DNA from: Drosophila miranda
Lineage: Eukaryota; Arthropoda; Insecta; Diptera; Drosophilidae
Assembly (NCBI RefSeq): GCF_003369915.1
Contig: NC_046674.1
Coordinates: 16,058,001 to 16,122,000 of the forward strand
Direction: 5' to 3'
DNA: 64,000 bases
This document shows positions 1 through 13,650 of the stretch, piece by piece. The notes under the pieces were generated by a model. The model saw only the letters and a list, made by a program, of their open reading frames with translations. It was not told the DNA's origin and searched no databases. Made by a program: the position numbers and the translations under genes. Each line of letters begins with the position of its first letter. Within the stretch, counting starts at the first letter, position 1.

Positions 1-1072
1 CTATCATATCTATCAAGAGAAAGAAAGAGAGTCACGATAATAGAGATTGAGAGAAAATGGGAAGCAGCAGGCATAAGTATAAATGTACAGCGATTGAGCA
101 GAGGATGCGGCAGCGGAAAGAAAACTGTTATATCGCTGTGTGACTTCCAGGCTTCCACAAAAAAAGAAGACTATGAAATTGTCCTTACCATTCCTTAGCA
201 TAGAGCTGAATATAACCTTAAAATATACTTTTTATACTAGGTTTCCATACAAATAAAATTACTAATAGTTCTGCTAAAACTCTTATACTTTCAGTTACCA
301 GCCCCAATACGGACAGCGACAACGCCCAAAAACTGACAAGTAAGTAAATTGAAAAACAAGAAACACAAAGAAAGTCTCCCAGCCAAATTCTTTTTGGTCA
401 AACAACTAATTTAAAATGTAACGCCTTAAAAAGACAGGCGCCAAAAGAGATAAACAAAAAAGTCCAGCCAGCAAGTGGAAATTTACAAAAGAAGAAATCG
501 CAAAAAAATAAGATAAATAAAAAATTACAAACACGCACTCGTAGCAAATTATGCATGGGGTTTTTTTTATTTTTGTATGCTACTTAAACAATTGAAATAA
601 TTTTTTTGGAGTGCTTATTGAAAAGACTGGAAAAAACAACAACAAAAAAACCCATAAAAAAAATGTTAAGTACTTTCATAAACAAATAATCATGAGTAAT
701 GAGAATTATGAGCAGGAGACTTTGTATCTGTGTCTGTGTCTGTTTCTATGGGCTAGACGAGAGTATCTATGGCCAGAACTGTGGCCGTGTCTGTTTTCTT
801 TCGGTTGAGGGAACCACTTGACACTTCGAGGAGGGAAGATACTTGAGATGGGAATCGAACTGCTGGAGGGGGGGTCTCTTCTCGATACTCATACTCTTAT
901 TATGCAAATGAGCCAAACTTTTTGCGCATGACCGGGTTGAGGTTGAGGGGTATGTAATTGGTCGCTAATTGGAAAAATAAATGCAGAGTCTACAATGAAT
1001 TATGCCAAATTAGCCGCCATCCCCGAGCGAAACTTGAAAACGTGGAAAATCGGCAGATGACAGCGAGCCATT

Positions 1073-1103
1073 TATAAAAGCTATAACGGTACCATTCGGT
1101 TCA
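1073..1103 (+). promoter_or_regulatory. Candidate TATA-Inr core promoter
   Basis: TATAAAAG lies at 1073-1080 and a TTCAGA initiator-like motif has its A at 1103. The spacing of 30 bp from the first T of TATA is the usual Drosophila core-promoter geometry. The orientation is plus, the same as Oatp 8.6 kb downstream, so it could drive a distal Oatp first exon or a noncoding RNA. No transcript evidence is available here. Confidence 0.35.
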
Positions 1104-1920
1104 GAAAACCTCTTGTGCAGGTTAACGTTAACACCTCCCAGCCTTAGATGGTCGCTGCCAGTACAGAGCCAGGGCACAGGGTCCAATGGTCCAGAGCCTG
1201 GGCACGAAAAGCCGCTTAAATCAGCAGCTCAATCAATCAGACAGAAATTTCAGTTTAAATTAAGAATATTTTTCTTGTTTCTGAAACAAGGTTTCTTTTC
1301 TCCACAAAGCCAGCACAGTGGGTCAAAAGATAATGAAAACATAGTGTAAACTGAAGCAAAACAACAAAAATATGATACTTAGAAATATATATGCACTATA
1401 ATTACAACGTCTAACATTCTGTCGATACTTAAGACAGCATTGAAATAGGAATTATCTTTAATTCTGAAAGAATACCAATGGAGTTTAACAATAAATTCGA
1501 TTTCTGATTGGTTCATAAGGAAAATAAGTGTTTCTAAAAGACCTGGATTATTCGTTTATCCCTTTTCTATTTGTGGTTTGAGATTCATTCGGCATAATAT
1601 TTTTGTAAATTCAATTTTTCAAAGTTTTCACAAAGAATTCAAAACAATATCAGTACCTTCAGGTCATAATGGCCTTACAGATATTTTTATTTCATTATTT
1701 TCTTACATTCTTGTATTATTTAATAATTTCATTGGCAGTTAGAACTGGTCCCACTGCCAGCTCCGAATGACAAATGTAAACTGTTCTCTTTGGTAAAGCA
1801 GAAAGCAATCCGTTTCTCATTTATTCTGTATTTCTTAAGAGCAATATACATCCCATATATGTGCCCATATAGGTAGTATATTCAGGAGTGAAATACATTT
1901 GAACATCTCTTTTTTGTCGG

Positions 1921-1934
1921 CTGGAACGTTCCAG
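1921..1934. promoter_or_regulatory. Perfect palindrome resembling a heat-shock element core
   Basis: CTGGAACGTTCCAG is a perfect 14-bp palindrome containing GAAnnTTC, two head-to-head nGAAn units of the HSF consensus. A weaker third unit (CCAGAG) follows. A CRE-like TCACGTCA occurs a few bases downstream, at about 1938-1946. Function is not shown. Confidence 0.2.
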
Positions 1935-4900
1935 AGCGTCACGTCAGCGCCATGTACTGATCTTCACGCCAGATACTTGGTGGACGGGGAAGGGAGATAT
2001 TGGAGACAGAGAACCTGGGGGATTGAGAACGGTTAAGAGGTTGCACTGGACATGGACATGGACGTGGACGTGGGACCTGGACTTCCACGCCCGACTCCGA
2101 CTTAATGCAGTTCTCGCGGAATGCCTTTTTGATTGCATTTCATTAAGTCTTCTTCTGTTTTTTTTCGATGATTTTTTGTTGGTGTATTTTGAATTTTTAT
2201 TTCGGCTCTGCCTGTTGCGGACATTTCAAAAATTTATGCACACTTGGCTGCCATTTTGAGCTTGTTAATTTTCCTTTATTTTATTTTTTTTTTTTAGTTT
2301 TTTTGGGCTGCTCTTTTTGGTTTGAAGTTTTTTATTTTTTTTTTTTTGGTATTTTTTTTGTTTCATCTGGTTTGGTTCTGCTTTGCAGTTTTTTACCTTT
2401 TTCAGATTTTTAACAAGCGCCGTCAAAAAGGAAGTTTTGTTTCGCGCATAATGGAAAGCAACAGCAGCAGCAGCAGTGCTCCACAAAAAAATAAATAAAA
2501 TATATGTACACTCAGGCAGACAGATACGAGTACGCGCTGTACAGATACAAGAATTTCGAAAAGTTGTTTACTTGCGTGAGCAATGTGCAGGTCAGATACC
2601 CTACAGCAGAAGATTGAATCGAATTTAAAGGAGAGTTTGCCAGAACAATGTCGAGAATATGTTCCTAAAAATAATATTTTTATTTGAACTATTTTCCAAA
2701 TGATGCAGAGATGCTATCAGGGTGTGTAGCCATTTTCCCTCTTTTTCTGTCTTTTTCAACAATTTCGCTTTATGAAAGTATCTGTCAATCTTCGAGTAAT
2801 ACTTTGAACACACATTTTCTCCGTATAGTCTGTTCAGATACTTATCATACTTATACCCATAAGAGTACTCGTATATCCCCAGTCACCGAATCCCAATTGG
2901 ATTTTAGCCTTTTGTTGAACATTTCGTAAGTATATTTTTTCATTGTTTTTCGGGAAGAAGGCCACACCCTTTTGTGATGCCATGAATCAGGCAAATATAT
3001 GTGCATATACATATATAAGTACCTATACATATGTAAACGCGCTGCTCAGGTCATTTACTTGGGTGTTCCACTTTAAAAAGTGGAAACTTTTTTTCCAAAA
3101 GAGCAAAAAACATATCCGCATTGAAATATATAATTTGTATAATCCGCACACTCGAAATGTTTTATTGCGTCCCCCCTTTTTTTTGACGTGGGGCGATTTA
3201 AAATCGGATGAGTTTCCCATAATAGGATTTGACAAATTACCAACACCCAATTAATCAGAAAAATACCATAGAAATAAAAGGTTGAGTCATGTCAGTGGCT
3301 GCTCCAAAAAAATTAATTAATCTCGGCAGTTTCGAGCACTGAAAATGCTGTGTAAGTATATTACATTCATATATAGATATTTATATATATATATACATAC
3401 ATATATGTATAATCGCTTGTCCCAAGCCAAGTTGTGAAATTTTTTGTTGTTGTTTTTATCCATCCATCCATACGTCGTCTAACATTTTGCTTACGCAAAT
3501 CAAGGTTCTGGTTCAAATTTCAGTTCTCAATGTGAAGGTCAAAGTCAAAATACTCGCACACACATATAAACATATATGTTTAGGTATAAAATGTATCTGT
3601 ATCTGATTGGTCAGCGAATTCGAGACCCTAGATAAATAAACAGAACCGAATGACTCAATAACTGGCGGGAATGGAAATGGAATACAGATAAACACATTAA
3701 ATTTAATAAAATATAAATACAAAATATAAAGAAAATTAAATAACGAACTGAGGCATAGAATTGACCAGTAATTTCAGTGGGTTCACAGTCTTAACTGGGT
3801 TCTTTCGATCTTTAAGCCAAGGTTCATCCATATATTTAACTGCGATCTCTGGGCATCATCAGTACAGATTCTTTCACTTAGATCCCAAATAAGAACTACA
3901 AAGGCTCTTCTCCAAATCCAAAATTGTATAGAATTACCTAGAGATTTATCTGTAGTTCTGTTCTGTGTTAAGACCCTCTTGCTCTGCCAAAAATTACCAC
4001 TTAAATCTCTCTGTAAAGATCCATCCATCTCAGATAGCACAAACCTCAAACACCACAGCCACAGCAGCCGCAAATGCAGACAAGTTCTAAATTGTTTCTA
4101 TGCTAAAAGTGAAATGTGGCCAAACCACTTTTTCCAAGCTCTTTCCACTTGGCTTGAGAGACCCAGCTTCAACCCCAGCTCGAGAGCTCCAGCTCCACCT
4201 CCATCTCCAGCTCCGACTTAAACTTGGACTTGGATCTGGAAAGAGAGGCATCTGGGGACTGGTTGGGGTCTGCAATTTACTTTCAATGCTGCTTCTGGCC
4301 ATTGTTCAGGCTTTCTTCTGCGGCTTTTGCACTTGTTTTGTGGCGGCTGCGGCCGCTGCTGCTACGGCGGCCCCTGTCAGCGTCTAGTCAACGCGTTGCC
4401 CGCGTGTCTGGTTTTGTTGCATGTTGGCATGCAGCAGCCACAACCACTGCTGCAGCCACAGCCACTGAGCTGCTTGGTATGCAATTTGCAATAGTTGCGC
4501 TTGCGCAATTCAAATGCACACCAGCGCACACACACAAACACACATTGATACACTCATACACATACAAAGGCATACATAACTCAGTTACGTAGTCGGCGCA
4601 GCAGCTCTGACGGAAGGCGGAAGAGGAAAGCGGGAAGCGGGAAGCGGGAAGACATGTTGCAAGTTGCAAGTTGCCAAGAAAACCGGAAAATCAACACGCA
4701 TTGAGCAAAGAAAAAGTACCCCCCACCGCCCCTCGGTAAGCCTCCTCTGGTGCCTACCCATGAGATTCTATTTACACTAGACCAACAGCCAATCGGATCT
4801 TTTTGGGATAATATTTTGGATATGGAACAAAAGAATATAAAGGAACTTTTAAGAACATAGCAAAAAAAAAATAGTATAAATAAATTTGTATGAAAAAAAT

Positions 4901-7900
4901 ATTATATGATAAAAATAATATTAAACAGTTCTTAAATGATTTAATCTTTTAAAAAATGTTAATTACAAATTGTAGTGTTTCAGTAATAGATTGAGGTAAA
5001 GACCTTTTTACATGAATAATTATTAAATCAATTCTAAAAACATGAATTTAGAGGATAATGAAAGAGGTACATACATATCTACGTATATCTGATTACTCAG
5101 GAAACTGTTCTGTTGTAAAACTTTCATAATATTTGTATACTTTTTATACCATTTTATACCATTTTAATTAATGCTCGAAATTGTAGTACGGTGTAAAATC
5201 AGGCGTCGTTTTTCTCACATCGTTCCTAATGCGATAGCTGTGAGGCTCAATTGAAATGGAAACCTCTGGTTCAATCTACATATCGATCTATCCAGCCCAC
5301 TCTCTGTCTCCGTCTCTGTCCCTGTGTGTCTCTTCACCCGTATCTATCTATCTATTTCTTCAATCTGAAAGCGGTAGTTTCGTAAACGGGGTGGTTTAAT
5401 TGCATTTATTATGATTGACACTGATAAATCGGCCATCATCTGGCTGTCATCTGTGAACACTTGCAGCAATTTGAACAATTAACCATCCATCAAGCCAAAT
5501 TAAAGCCAATAGATGGTCTAACACTTATATAACCAGCCATACCAGGCCATATGTACAATAGTTCACAGCCTGCCCCCAGCGATGCCCGGATGCCCTGATG
5601 CCCGGTTCCCCTTTCGGTGGCGGGTTCAATGAGCCTTAGCTGCAACTAAAACTGGTAACTGCAGTAGTTTTAACCTCAGACTTGGACCCAGACTCCTTCC
5701 TCCTGCCTCGGATCTCAGGGATAAGCCTGAACCACTCTCTGTTGGAAGAGCGACCGGAGCTAGAGAGAGAGATTACTTGACGATGGCCAGAGCGATAAGT
5801 GGGGGCTGAGTACTAAAGTACTCGCTTTGTTGTGGCCATCTACGTCACCTTACACTTACCTTACCATACCTTACCTGTAGATTGAGGCAGCTGGGAGATG
5901 GCAGTGGGGATAGCGATCGCACACACTGTGGGAAAGTGTGAAGAAAGATAAGACAAGCAGATACGGATGGAGATAGAGATAGATGTAGAGGCATTATCAT
6001 GTCTACACTCATAGAAAAATGGCATTGTAAGAAAAATACAACCATATTTCAATTAAATATTCGGTGAATATATATAATAAATAGTGAAATTAAACAGAAT
6101 TTACTTTTAAATAAATGCATCACAAGTTTATAAAAAAGTTTTTTAAAATCTATATTAGATATTCAAATTGTAGAAATCATGTTAATGTCAAAATTTAACT
6201 TAGAACACATTCTTTTTCAAACATTTTTAAATGTAAGCTTAAATATTAAAAGTTCAGGGCTTTTTCTCTGGGTGTAGGTACTTTACATATTGTTTGTATT
6301 ATAATTGATTAGAAAATGTATAATTATCAGATATGTTTGGATTAACCGATATGCAGAATGTTTTTTAACCAATTTCCTTTAGCTTTTCCTAATATCGACG
6401 TCACCAGGGGAAATCTTCCGCTGTGCAACCATCCTCCTCCCTCCTCCCTCCTCCCAATCGACTTGATCGCATTACCAGATCAGAATGGCTAATTAAGCAC
6501 GTGCTCTTTCCATTCCAAGATCCCTAATTGTGCATAAATAATTCGAAGCAAAAGCAATACATTCCAGCGGCACACCACACACACAACCGCAGCAGCAAAG
6601 TACAGTGCATATATGTATACATATACATACATATTTCAAACAGAAATCAAAAGCGCAAAATGCGCAATAAATAAATACAGAAAAAGAGAAGTAGGGAAGC
6701 CATCAGAAGCAACAACAGCAGCAACAGCAACGCCAGAGTCAAGGCCAAAGTTTATGACGCCTGCCTCTAGCCTCTAGCCCCTGCCCCATGGCTGCAGTTC
6801 TCTGCCACGCACCACTCCACTCTGTCCATATACCCAAAGAAATTTCACTTTCCTTATCAGCGAGGTCGCTACCACTGATAAGATTCGCGGAGTGCAGGCG
6901 GCACTGCCATTCCGATTGCGATTGCACTGCGACGGAAAGTGAAATTATATTCAGTCATGACTTTTTATACCCTTACACACACACACGGACAGATATTTGT
7001 GAGTATGTCAAAACAAAAAAAATTTTGAAACAACAATTTTTTGGCGAATATTTGACATTCAAAAATTTGTTGTATGAAAAAAAAAGGCAAGGCAATGAGA
7101 GATACGAGCCGAATGGGACTTTGGCAAACTGTTTTAATATTTGTTCAGCAAATGCGTATTTATGGTGCATAATTATAAGATCACTTGGTAAGAGTCTTGA
7201 TACGATTATACATATAGAGAATAATTGTATGGTATTAGAATTAGTTTATGGAAATAGGAAATAAATTGATTAAAAATGTTTAGAGGTCCTCATAATCATT
7301 AAAAGAGTCCATGAATGAAATCAATCCAATGGGAAATCCTTATCAGTCTCAACCTTGAATTCTTTTGCTGCTATTAATTTGTCAAAAAATATAGGTATAA
7401 TGTTCTGTTTCTTGTCATTTATGGCATTCGACTAACATTTCGTCGCGTGCTGTACTGTACTGTGCTCTACATATGTACACACATATAGGCGACTGCGTTT
7501 TTAATGCCGTTTCCAGTCAGTCCTCCAGTGCACACATACTTATGCGTGAGGCTGATAAGCTGTTTTGTTTGCAGCTCTCACCCCTCCTCTGCTCTATATA
7601 CTTCCGTTTTTTTGTGCAGTCTTTCATGGAATTTCATTTGCCTTAGTTTCATTTAATTTTCCAATGCTGGCGGTTCTGTGGTCCTATTGAAGAACAAAAT
7701 ATATGTATTTATTTTTTGTTGATTTTTTTAGTTTACAAAAAGTGAGAGCATTTTAATTTTTTTTAAAATGAGAGTGTTCTAGTATAAAAAAAACGGTAAA
7801 AAGCTTTATTTCCAATAGCTCTAATAATCTTAATAATGAGACCTCACATAAAGCATGGAACTGATCAAAAGTTTGCCTATACAGTTTTCTAGCGAAATAT

Positions 7901-8399
7901 AATGCCTTTCAACTGGTGTATAACTTTTTTCGATCATAATATCGCGCAAGATTTTATCTATGCAGAAAGCTAGATGCCGTTCACCATGACGTATACGTTA
8001 TCCTTCATCTACATGCACATGTAAATGTACATTACGTGTAAATGTACATTACAGGATTCGTGTAAAATATGAATTAAATAAAATATAATTTATCTATGTA
8101 TTAATAAATACTAGGGGGCACGCCTCGCTTGATTTGGCAAAAATAAAAATACCCCCGTTGGGGGGGTAAAATACTTATACGTGCAGAAACTTTTTGGTGG
8201 TCAGACATTTAATTTTTTTCAGCAAATATGCATTTGAATAAAATAAAGGGCGAAGACCCAAATTACAATATCGGGCCAAGAACGTTTATATAATAGAATG
8301 AAGTAGTAATTTTTTATAGGGAATAATCAATTTATACATAGATATATTCGAACATTATTTAAATAATTATAACCGATACTCAAAGAGTACAGGGGCGTA

Positions 8400-9010
8400 T
8401 TAGATTTTTGGATGGAAGTAGATGTGTGTAACACCCAAAAGGAAACGTTTTCCACCCCATTATGTATATATATTCTTGATCAGCATCAATGGCCAAGTCG
8501 ATATAGTGTTGTCTGACCGTTCGTCTGTCCGTACCGATGATTACTTAGATCCCAGAGACTATAAGAGCTACAACAACCAAATTTTGTATCCAGACTGTGT
8601 GATATCACACTGTTATAGGTGAAGAATCATAGGGAAGGCTCATATCTACCAGATTGCCAAATCTGGTTAAGATCAGATTATAACCAGATGGAACAAATCG
8701 AGACAGCCCATTCCCTGCGCTTACTCATTCACTCTCTCTCTCACTCTTCCTCGTGCAGTGTTCCCCCGCTGGCGGAGGGGAGCTAGATAGAACAGCAGTT
8801 GCTGCCGTCAGAAATGAAAGAGAGAGAGACAGATGTAGCGGAATTATAAAAAAGGATAAATAGCCTAAAACTCGAATAAAATAGGTCATTAGGTGGAAAG
8901 GGGACAAATGAAGTTCAGAAATTAACATTAGAACGTAACTAGTGGCTGGGGCTCCTCTCTTTCTCTTTATTTTTTCCCCGACTATTATGAGAAGTGCAAC
9001 CAAAATGGTT
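8400..9010 (+). repeat. Dispersed repeat family 2, copy at 8.4 kb (plus orientation)
   Basis: This copy contains a block ending in 'gtgtaacaccc' plus a 'tattcttgatcagcatcaa' segment and a run of 'gaccgttcgtctgtccgt'. It continues into a 'ctggcgga' / 'gagagagacagatgtagcgg' block. The same blocks occur in inverse orientation at about 20,740-21,290, and the second block occurs in every unit of the tandem array (42,895-43,335 in unit 1). The style is that of abundant non-autonomous Drosophila elements (Helitron/DINE-like), but I cannot name the family. No coding capacity is seen. Confidence 0.7.
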
Positions 9011-9280
9011 AGAGATCGGGATCTGCATTAACCAACTAAAGATAACCGAATTACGTATAAAATATGTTGTATAAACGCTGGGTATTGTTGGGTATAAGCT
9101 GTTGGGTATAAACGCTCCCGCTCGTTTTATGTTTTTTTTTCTGTTGTGATTATTTTACTGCATAAAGAAAGGCGCACACATACAAGTAATCTTAATACAT
9201 AATCGTAAACAAAAACATTTAAACTGAAGTGAATTAAAGTCCTTTGAAAATTCCTCCAAAGATATGAACTAATTTCAGAC

Positions 9281-9669
9281 ATTCTCTCTCGCTCTCTCTG
9301 AAACCAGATAAGCACTGCCATATTGCAACAAGGAGCATCTACAAATTAAACTGATAGAAAGGACAAAAAACCATATATCAACAGAGCAACCAAACTACCT
9401 CGATTGCTGCTTGGCGCCAGCCAATAAAAAATAATTTGAACCGAATGAAGAACCAGAAGCCCAGTGAAAGTCCATCTCCAATGTAGGGGGGAAAATGGAA
9501 CAGGTAATAACCAGTAGCAGGACCACTTAAAGGACAAAGGACAGGACGAAACCAGTACAGTTTCGCTTACACAGAGCACTCTCCAAACGCTTCCGCTCCG
9601 AATCCAATTAAGTCCCTTAGACGTACTTGATCAAAGAACTCCAGTAGGAAACAGATACCTTGAGGTATA
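9281..9669 (+). other. Oatp 5' untranslated / proximal upstream sequence
   Basis: This is AC-rich, stop-filled leader-like sequence before the start codon at 9670. It contains a GAGA-type CT tract at about 9284-9299. A possible 3' splice site (CTCCAG) near 9645 would make the last 20-odd bases the end of a split 5' UTR. Confidence 0.4.
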
Positions 9670-12524
9670 ATGAAGAGCAACGGGGATGTGGAGGCGGCAA
9701 CGCCTCAGCCTGTGGCAGGATCAAAGGCCAGCAACGGTCATGGTCACGGCCAGAGCAATGGCAATGGCAATGGCAACGGCACTGGCAATGGCAATGGTTA
9801 CCATCAGAACGGAGGAAGACGCGACTCCACGCAGGCCTTTACGCCTCTTCTCGCCCAGCACAATCAGACAAACGGCGAGGGGTTGGGCAACCAGGCCCCC
9901 CCGGCCACGCCCACAGGCAACACTGTGCTGTACGAGAGCACGCCCAGCAACAACAACGAGTGGAAGGCCTCGGAGGACATCAATAACCTTAAGAACGGCC
10001 TCGGGGGCCTGCTGAGCAGCAACAACAACGGCACTGGCAACGGGCACAGTCTCCGCGAGAAGTACGCCCACGAGCAGGCACCACTGACTGGGGGCTACAA
10101 GCTGCCAAAGCGCTCCAGCGAATCGGAGGAGTCGGACGACTTTGATTCGGACCTCAATGGGGGCGCCGACGAGGGCTCCAGCTGCGGGCTGTTCGGCTGC
10201 CGGCCAAGATGGGCGCGTCGGTTTGCCTCGACGCACGTGTTCATGGTGGTGTTCCTGCTGGCGTACATCCTGCAGGGCATGTACATGACCTACTTTGTGT
10301 CGGTGATCACCACGATCGAGAAGCTATTCCAGATCAAGTCCAAGACCACGGGCTTCCTGCTGAGCGCCAGCGAGATGGGCCAGATCTGCACGGCCATGCT
10401 GCTCACGTATTTTGCGGGACGGGGCCATCGCCCCCGTTGGATTGCCTGCGGCATGGTGTTATTCTCGATTGCCGCCTTTGCCTGTGCCTTGCCCCACTTT
10501 ATCTTCGGGGAGCAGCTGATGCACTCCAGCGTGATCCTTCAGCAGCAGCAACAGGTGCTCCCTGCGCGATCGGAGTCATCTTCGTCTTTGATGTGGCACA
10601 ATGCCACCCGAGAGATGCTGAATCCGAATCTCTGCCATTTGGGCGGTAATGGTTCGCTGGCCGGCAGCGAGTGCAACGAGGAGCGGCAGCTGGAGCAGGC
10701 CTCCCACTCGAAGATCACCGTCATCGTCCTGTGCATCTTCTTTGGCAGTTTGCTCAGCTCTGGCATTGGCCAGACGGCCGTGGCCACCCTCGGAATACCC
10801 TACATCGATGACAATGTCGGCAGCAAGCAGTCGCCCATGTACATGGCCGTCACCATTGGCATGCGGATCCTTGGACCCGCCTCCGGCTTCATCTTTGGCA
10901 GCTTCTGCACGCGCTGGTACGTGAATTTCTCGAATCCCGGCTTCGATGCCACCGATCCGCGTTGGATTGGCGCCTGGTGGCTGGGACCCGTGGCCATTGG
11001 CAGCCTAATGCTGTTAACCTCCATTGCCATGTTCTCGTTCCCCAAGCAGCTGCGGGGAAAGCAGCAGACCCAGGCCCAGGTGGTGGCCGCTGCGGCAGCT
11101 GCCCCCGAGCCAGAGGAGAAGCCCAAGCTCAAGGGTAAGTGTGGGCGATCCGCAATCATTCGATTTGCTAAGTGCTCTTCTCCATCTCCATCTTAACAGA
11201 TTTCCCCAAGACAGTGCGCCGGCAGCTGAGCAACGATATACTGATGTTCCGCACTGCTTCCTGTGTGTTCCATCTACTGCCCATTGCCGGCCTGTACACG
11301 TTCCTGCCCAAGTACCTGGAGACACAGTTTCGGCTGGCCACCTACGATGCCAACATGATTGCCGCCTTCTGCGGCATCCTGGTCATGGGCATTGGCATTG
11401 TCATCTCTGGTCTGTTCATACTGAAGCGCAAGCCAACGGCCCAGGGCGTGGCCGCCTGGATTGCCTTTACCGCTTTGGTCTATTCGGCGGGCATGATCAT
11501 CCTGATGTTTATTGGCTGCAGCATGGATGACTTTTCCGGCTACAAGGCTGGCAATGCCCACAGGTGATATATTGTGATCGGAATGGATCTTTAGCCATCT
11601 CTTAACGCTCCATCTTTCCCCCAGTCCCGCTCTGATCGAGCCCACTTGCAGCGCAGCAATAAACTGTACCTGTGATAAGGAGAACTTTGCACCGATCTGT
11701 GCCGATGGGACGATGTATATATCGGCCTGCCATGCCGGCTGCAGCACCTCCTCGCTGCGGCCCAGCGACAATCGCACACTCTACTCGGACTGTGCTTGCA
11801 TTCCAGATGGTGAGTCTTATCCAAGATCCAATTTTCCTAAGCTACTCAATGGTCTTTAACGATCTCTGGAACTTTCAGCTGCGGAGGCGGTCAACGGTTA
11901 CTGTGATAATAACTGCAAGAACTTCATCTACTTTATACTGATCTTTGCCATTTGCGTATTTATGCATTCCACCTCCGAGGTGGGCAGTATGCTGCTCGTC
12001 ATGCGCTGTACACATCCGAAAGGTACGTCTCATATACAGTATACCTACCACTATATCTAGATCAATCGGTAAACTATATACTCTTATGACTTGCAGACAA
12101 GGCCATGGCCATGGGTGTGATACAGTCTGCCATTGGCTTATTCGGGAATGTTCCTTGTCCGATCATTTATGGGGCTGTGGTCGACTCGGCGTGCCTCATC
12201 TGGAAGTCTGTGTGTGGCAAGCACGGTGCCTGCTCGCTCTACGATGCGGATACTTTCAGGCATTATTTCTTAGGTGAGTGAACGTTCTACTTATCATTAT
12301 TTAATCTTCCATTATCCACTTGTAAACCTTTTCTTATCTTAGGAATCACGGCCGGCATCATGTTTCTGGCTTTTCTGATGGATCTGGTGGTGTGGCGCAA
12401 GGCGCATCGCATTGATATCGCACCCGAAGACCCACAGGAAGGAGCGGCAGCGGCCAATGGCCGGTCCCTAGATGTGTCCGAGTCGAAGCAGCCCATTACC
12501 CCGGCACCGGACACCACTGTCTAG
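9670..12524 (+). CDS. Oatp74D: Organic anion transporting polypeptide, probable Oatp74D / Ecdysone Importer
   Basis: Six exons give 838 aa: 9670-11134, 11200-11563, 11625-11809, 11879-12022, 12097-12273 and 12343-12524. All introns are short GT-AG and keep frame. Residues 1-185 are a Gly/Asn-rich cytoplasmic tail; membrane segments begin near residue 190 (FMVVFLLAYILQG). The OATP hallmark DxRW(I/V)GAWW is present as DPRWIGAWW at 429-437. A Cys-rich Kazal-like domain starts at C618 and lies in the large extracellular loop before the last membrane segments, as in the SLCO family. The family moves amphipathic organic anions across the plasma membrane. Drosophila Oatp74D is the ecdysone importer needed for steroid entry into target cells. 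Assignment to Oatp74D rests on the overall look and the neighbours (U4-U6-60K, simj); another Oatp paralogue is possible. A poly(A) signal AATAAA lies at 12605. Confidence 0.85.
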
Positions 12525-13393
12525 TTAGAGGCGGGATCTAGGGCGGGATCAGATGGGACAGGACGGGACACAGACAAGCATTGCAGGAACTCTGCAAGAT
12601 TTCCAATAAACGTTAAACCTTAATTGTTAATTAGTTATCATTTTGTCTAGTTTTTTAGCCTAGTGCAAGAGTTATGTAATTAGTTAAGTGGCATATACCC
12701 ATACCCATACCCCTCTCCTTCTCTTCTCTATTCTACATACTCGTAGGACCTAGGGAATACGATTTTGAAATCTGTGTAAATCTCAACGTTATAGTCGAAA
12801 AAAGGATCGAAGAAAATGTAATTGTAGAAACACTATCAATACATATATATATACCGATAAATGATCGAAAATTGTGCAAAATGGCCAGAAAAATTGATAA
12901 ATCTGTATGTATAACTACTATATATGTATATGTAACAGCTATATCTGGTGTATCTGATGTATGTATGTATGTATGTATGTATGTTTTTTTTTATACTTAT
13001 ACATATGTAACTGTAATTACAAGTTATACACTAGACATTTACATTTACATAGTACATTTACATGTATTGTATGTATGTATGTAATTGCAACCTATCTGTG
13101 GTAGTTAAATTTTAGTTAAAATTCAAATTAAATGTCTAAGTTTGTCATACAACCGCAACAGCAGCAACAAGAATATACGAAAAGAAATTAAATTGAAAAC
13201 TATATACAAACAAATGATTTTGCGTCTCATTTATATGTAGCTACCTCTAAAGTAGTATAAATTCTATATTTACATCCGGTTAAAAAGCACGAAAATCTGT
13301 GGCATAGGCGATATCCACATCAGGCTTTTAGTACAACTCAAATTTATAAAAACATCGGAAAACGCAATCGATTTATACCAAAAATGTTTGTTT
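12525..13393. other. Convergent intergenic region (Oatp 3' UTR and spacer)
   Basis: This is AT-rich 3' UTR-like sequence. AATAAA at 12605-12610 is the first plus-strand poly(A) signal after the Oatp stop. Farther on there are ATGT microsatellites (about 12957-12985 and 13070-13085) and no coding frame. Oatp and U4-U6-60K end toward each other here. Confidence 0.6.
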
Positions 13394-13399
13394 TTTATT
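13394..13399 (-). terminator. Poly(A) signal of U4-U6-60K
   Basis: The minus strand reads AATAAA here, 252 bp past the U4-U6-60K stop codon at 13651-13653. It is the first canonical signal I see downstream of the stop and would give a 3' UTR of about 0.27 kb. Confidence 0.45.
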
Positions 13400-13650
13400 A
13401 ACAATTTCTATACAAAAAATCCTTAAATTTACGAACAGCATTGTCTTGGATGCGATGCCGCCTTTCGCCTAATTAAAACAACATATTGTGTTATACAAAA
13501 ACGAAAACTTGAAAATGTTTTGGCTATTAGAAGAGTCTCTGTAATGCAACGAAAACAGTGGGGTTGTGGGAGAGTGTGTGGGGGCTTATGGGACAGAAAT
13601 GTCCGATCATAAACCATAAGAAATGAAAAAAAAATGAATCATATGAAAAA

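Larger units (their letters stand above)
1..9280. other. Gene-free upstream/intronic region left of Oatp
   Basis: I see no convincing coding exon here. All open frames are short, low-complexity or lack codon structure. The stretch is AT-rich with scattered microsatellites, for example a TGGACA/TGGACG run near 2050-2090, CA runs near 4530 and 6970, and TCCTCCC repeats near 6430. It also holds a TATA/Inr candidate at 1073, a GAACGTTC palindrome at 1921 and a dispersed repeat at 8400-9010. The Oatp coding sequence starts at 9670 and fly Oatp genes often have distal noncoding first exons. This may therefore be Oatp 5' flank plus first intron, but the sequence alone does not settle it. Confidence 0.5.

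Noticed and set aside
8100-8180. ACCCCC-GTT-GGGGGG hairpin resembling a terminator
   Set aside because: Rho-independent terminators are not used in the fly nucleus. It is more likely a repeat-edge palindrome or chance.
9721-10236. Minus-strand 171-codon frame and overlapping plus-strand frames inside Oatp
   Set aside because: They are shadows of the GC-rich Oatp first exon. Only the frame starting at 9670 contains membrane segments and the OATP signature.
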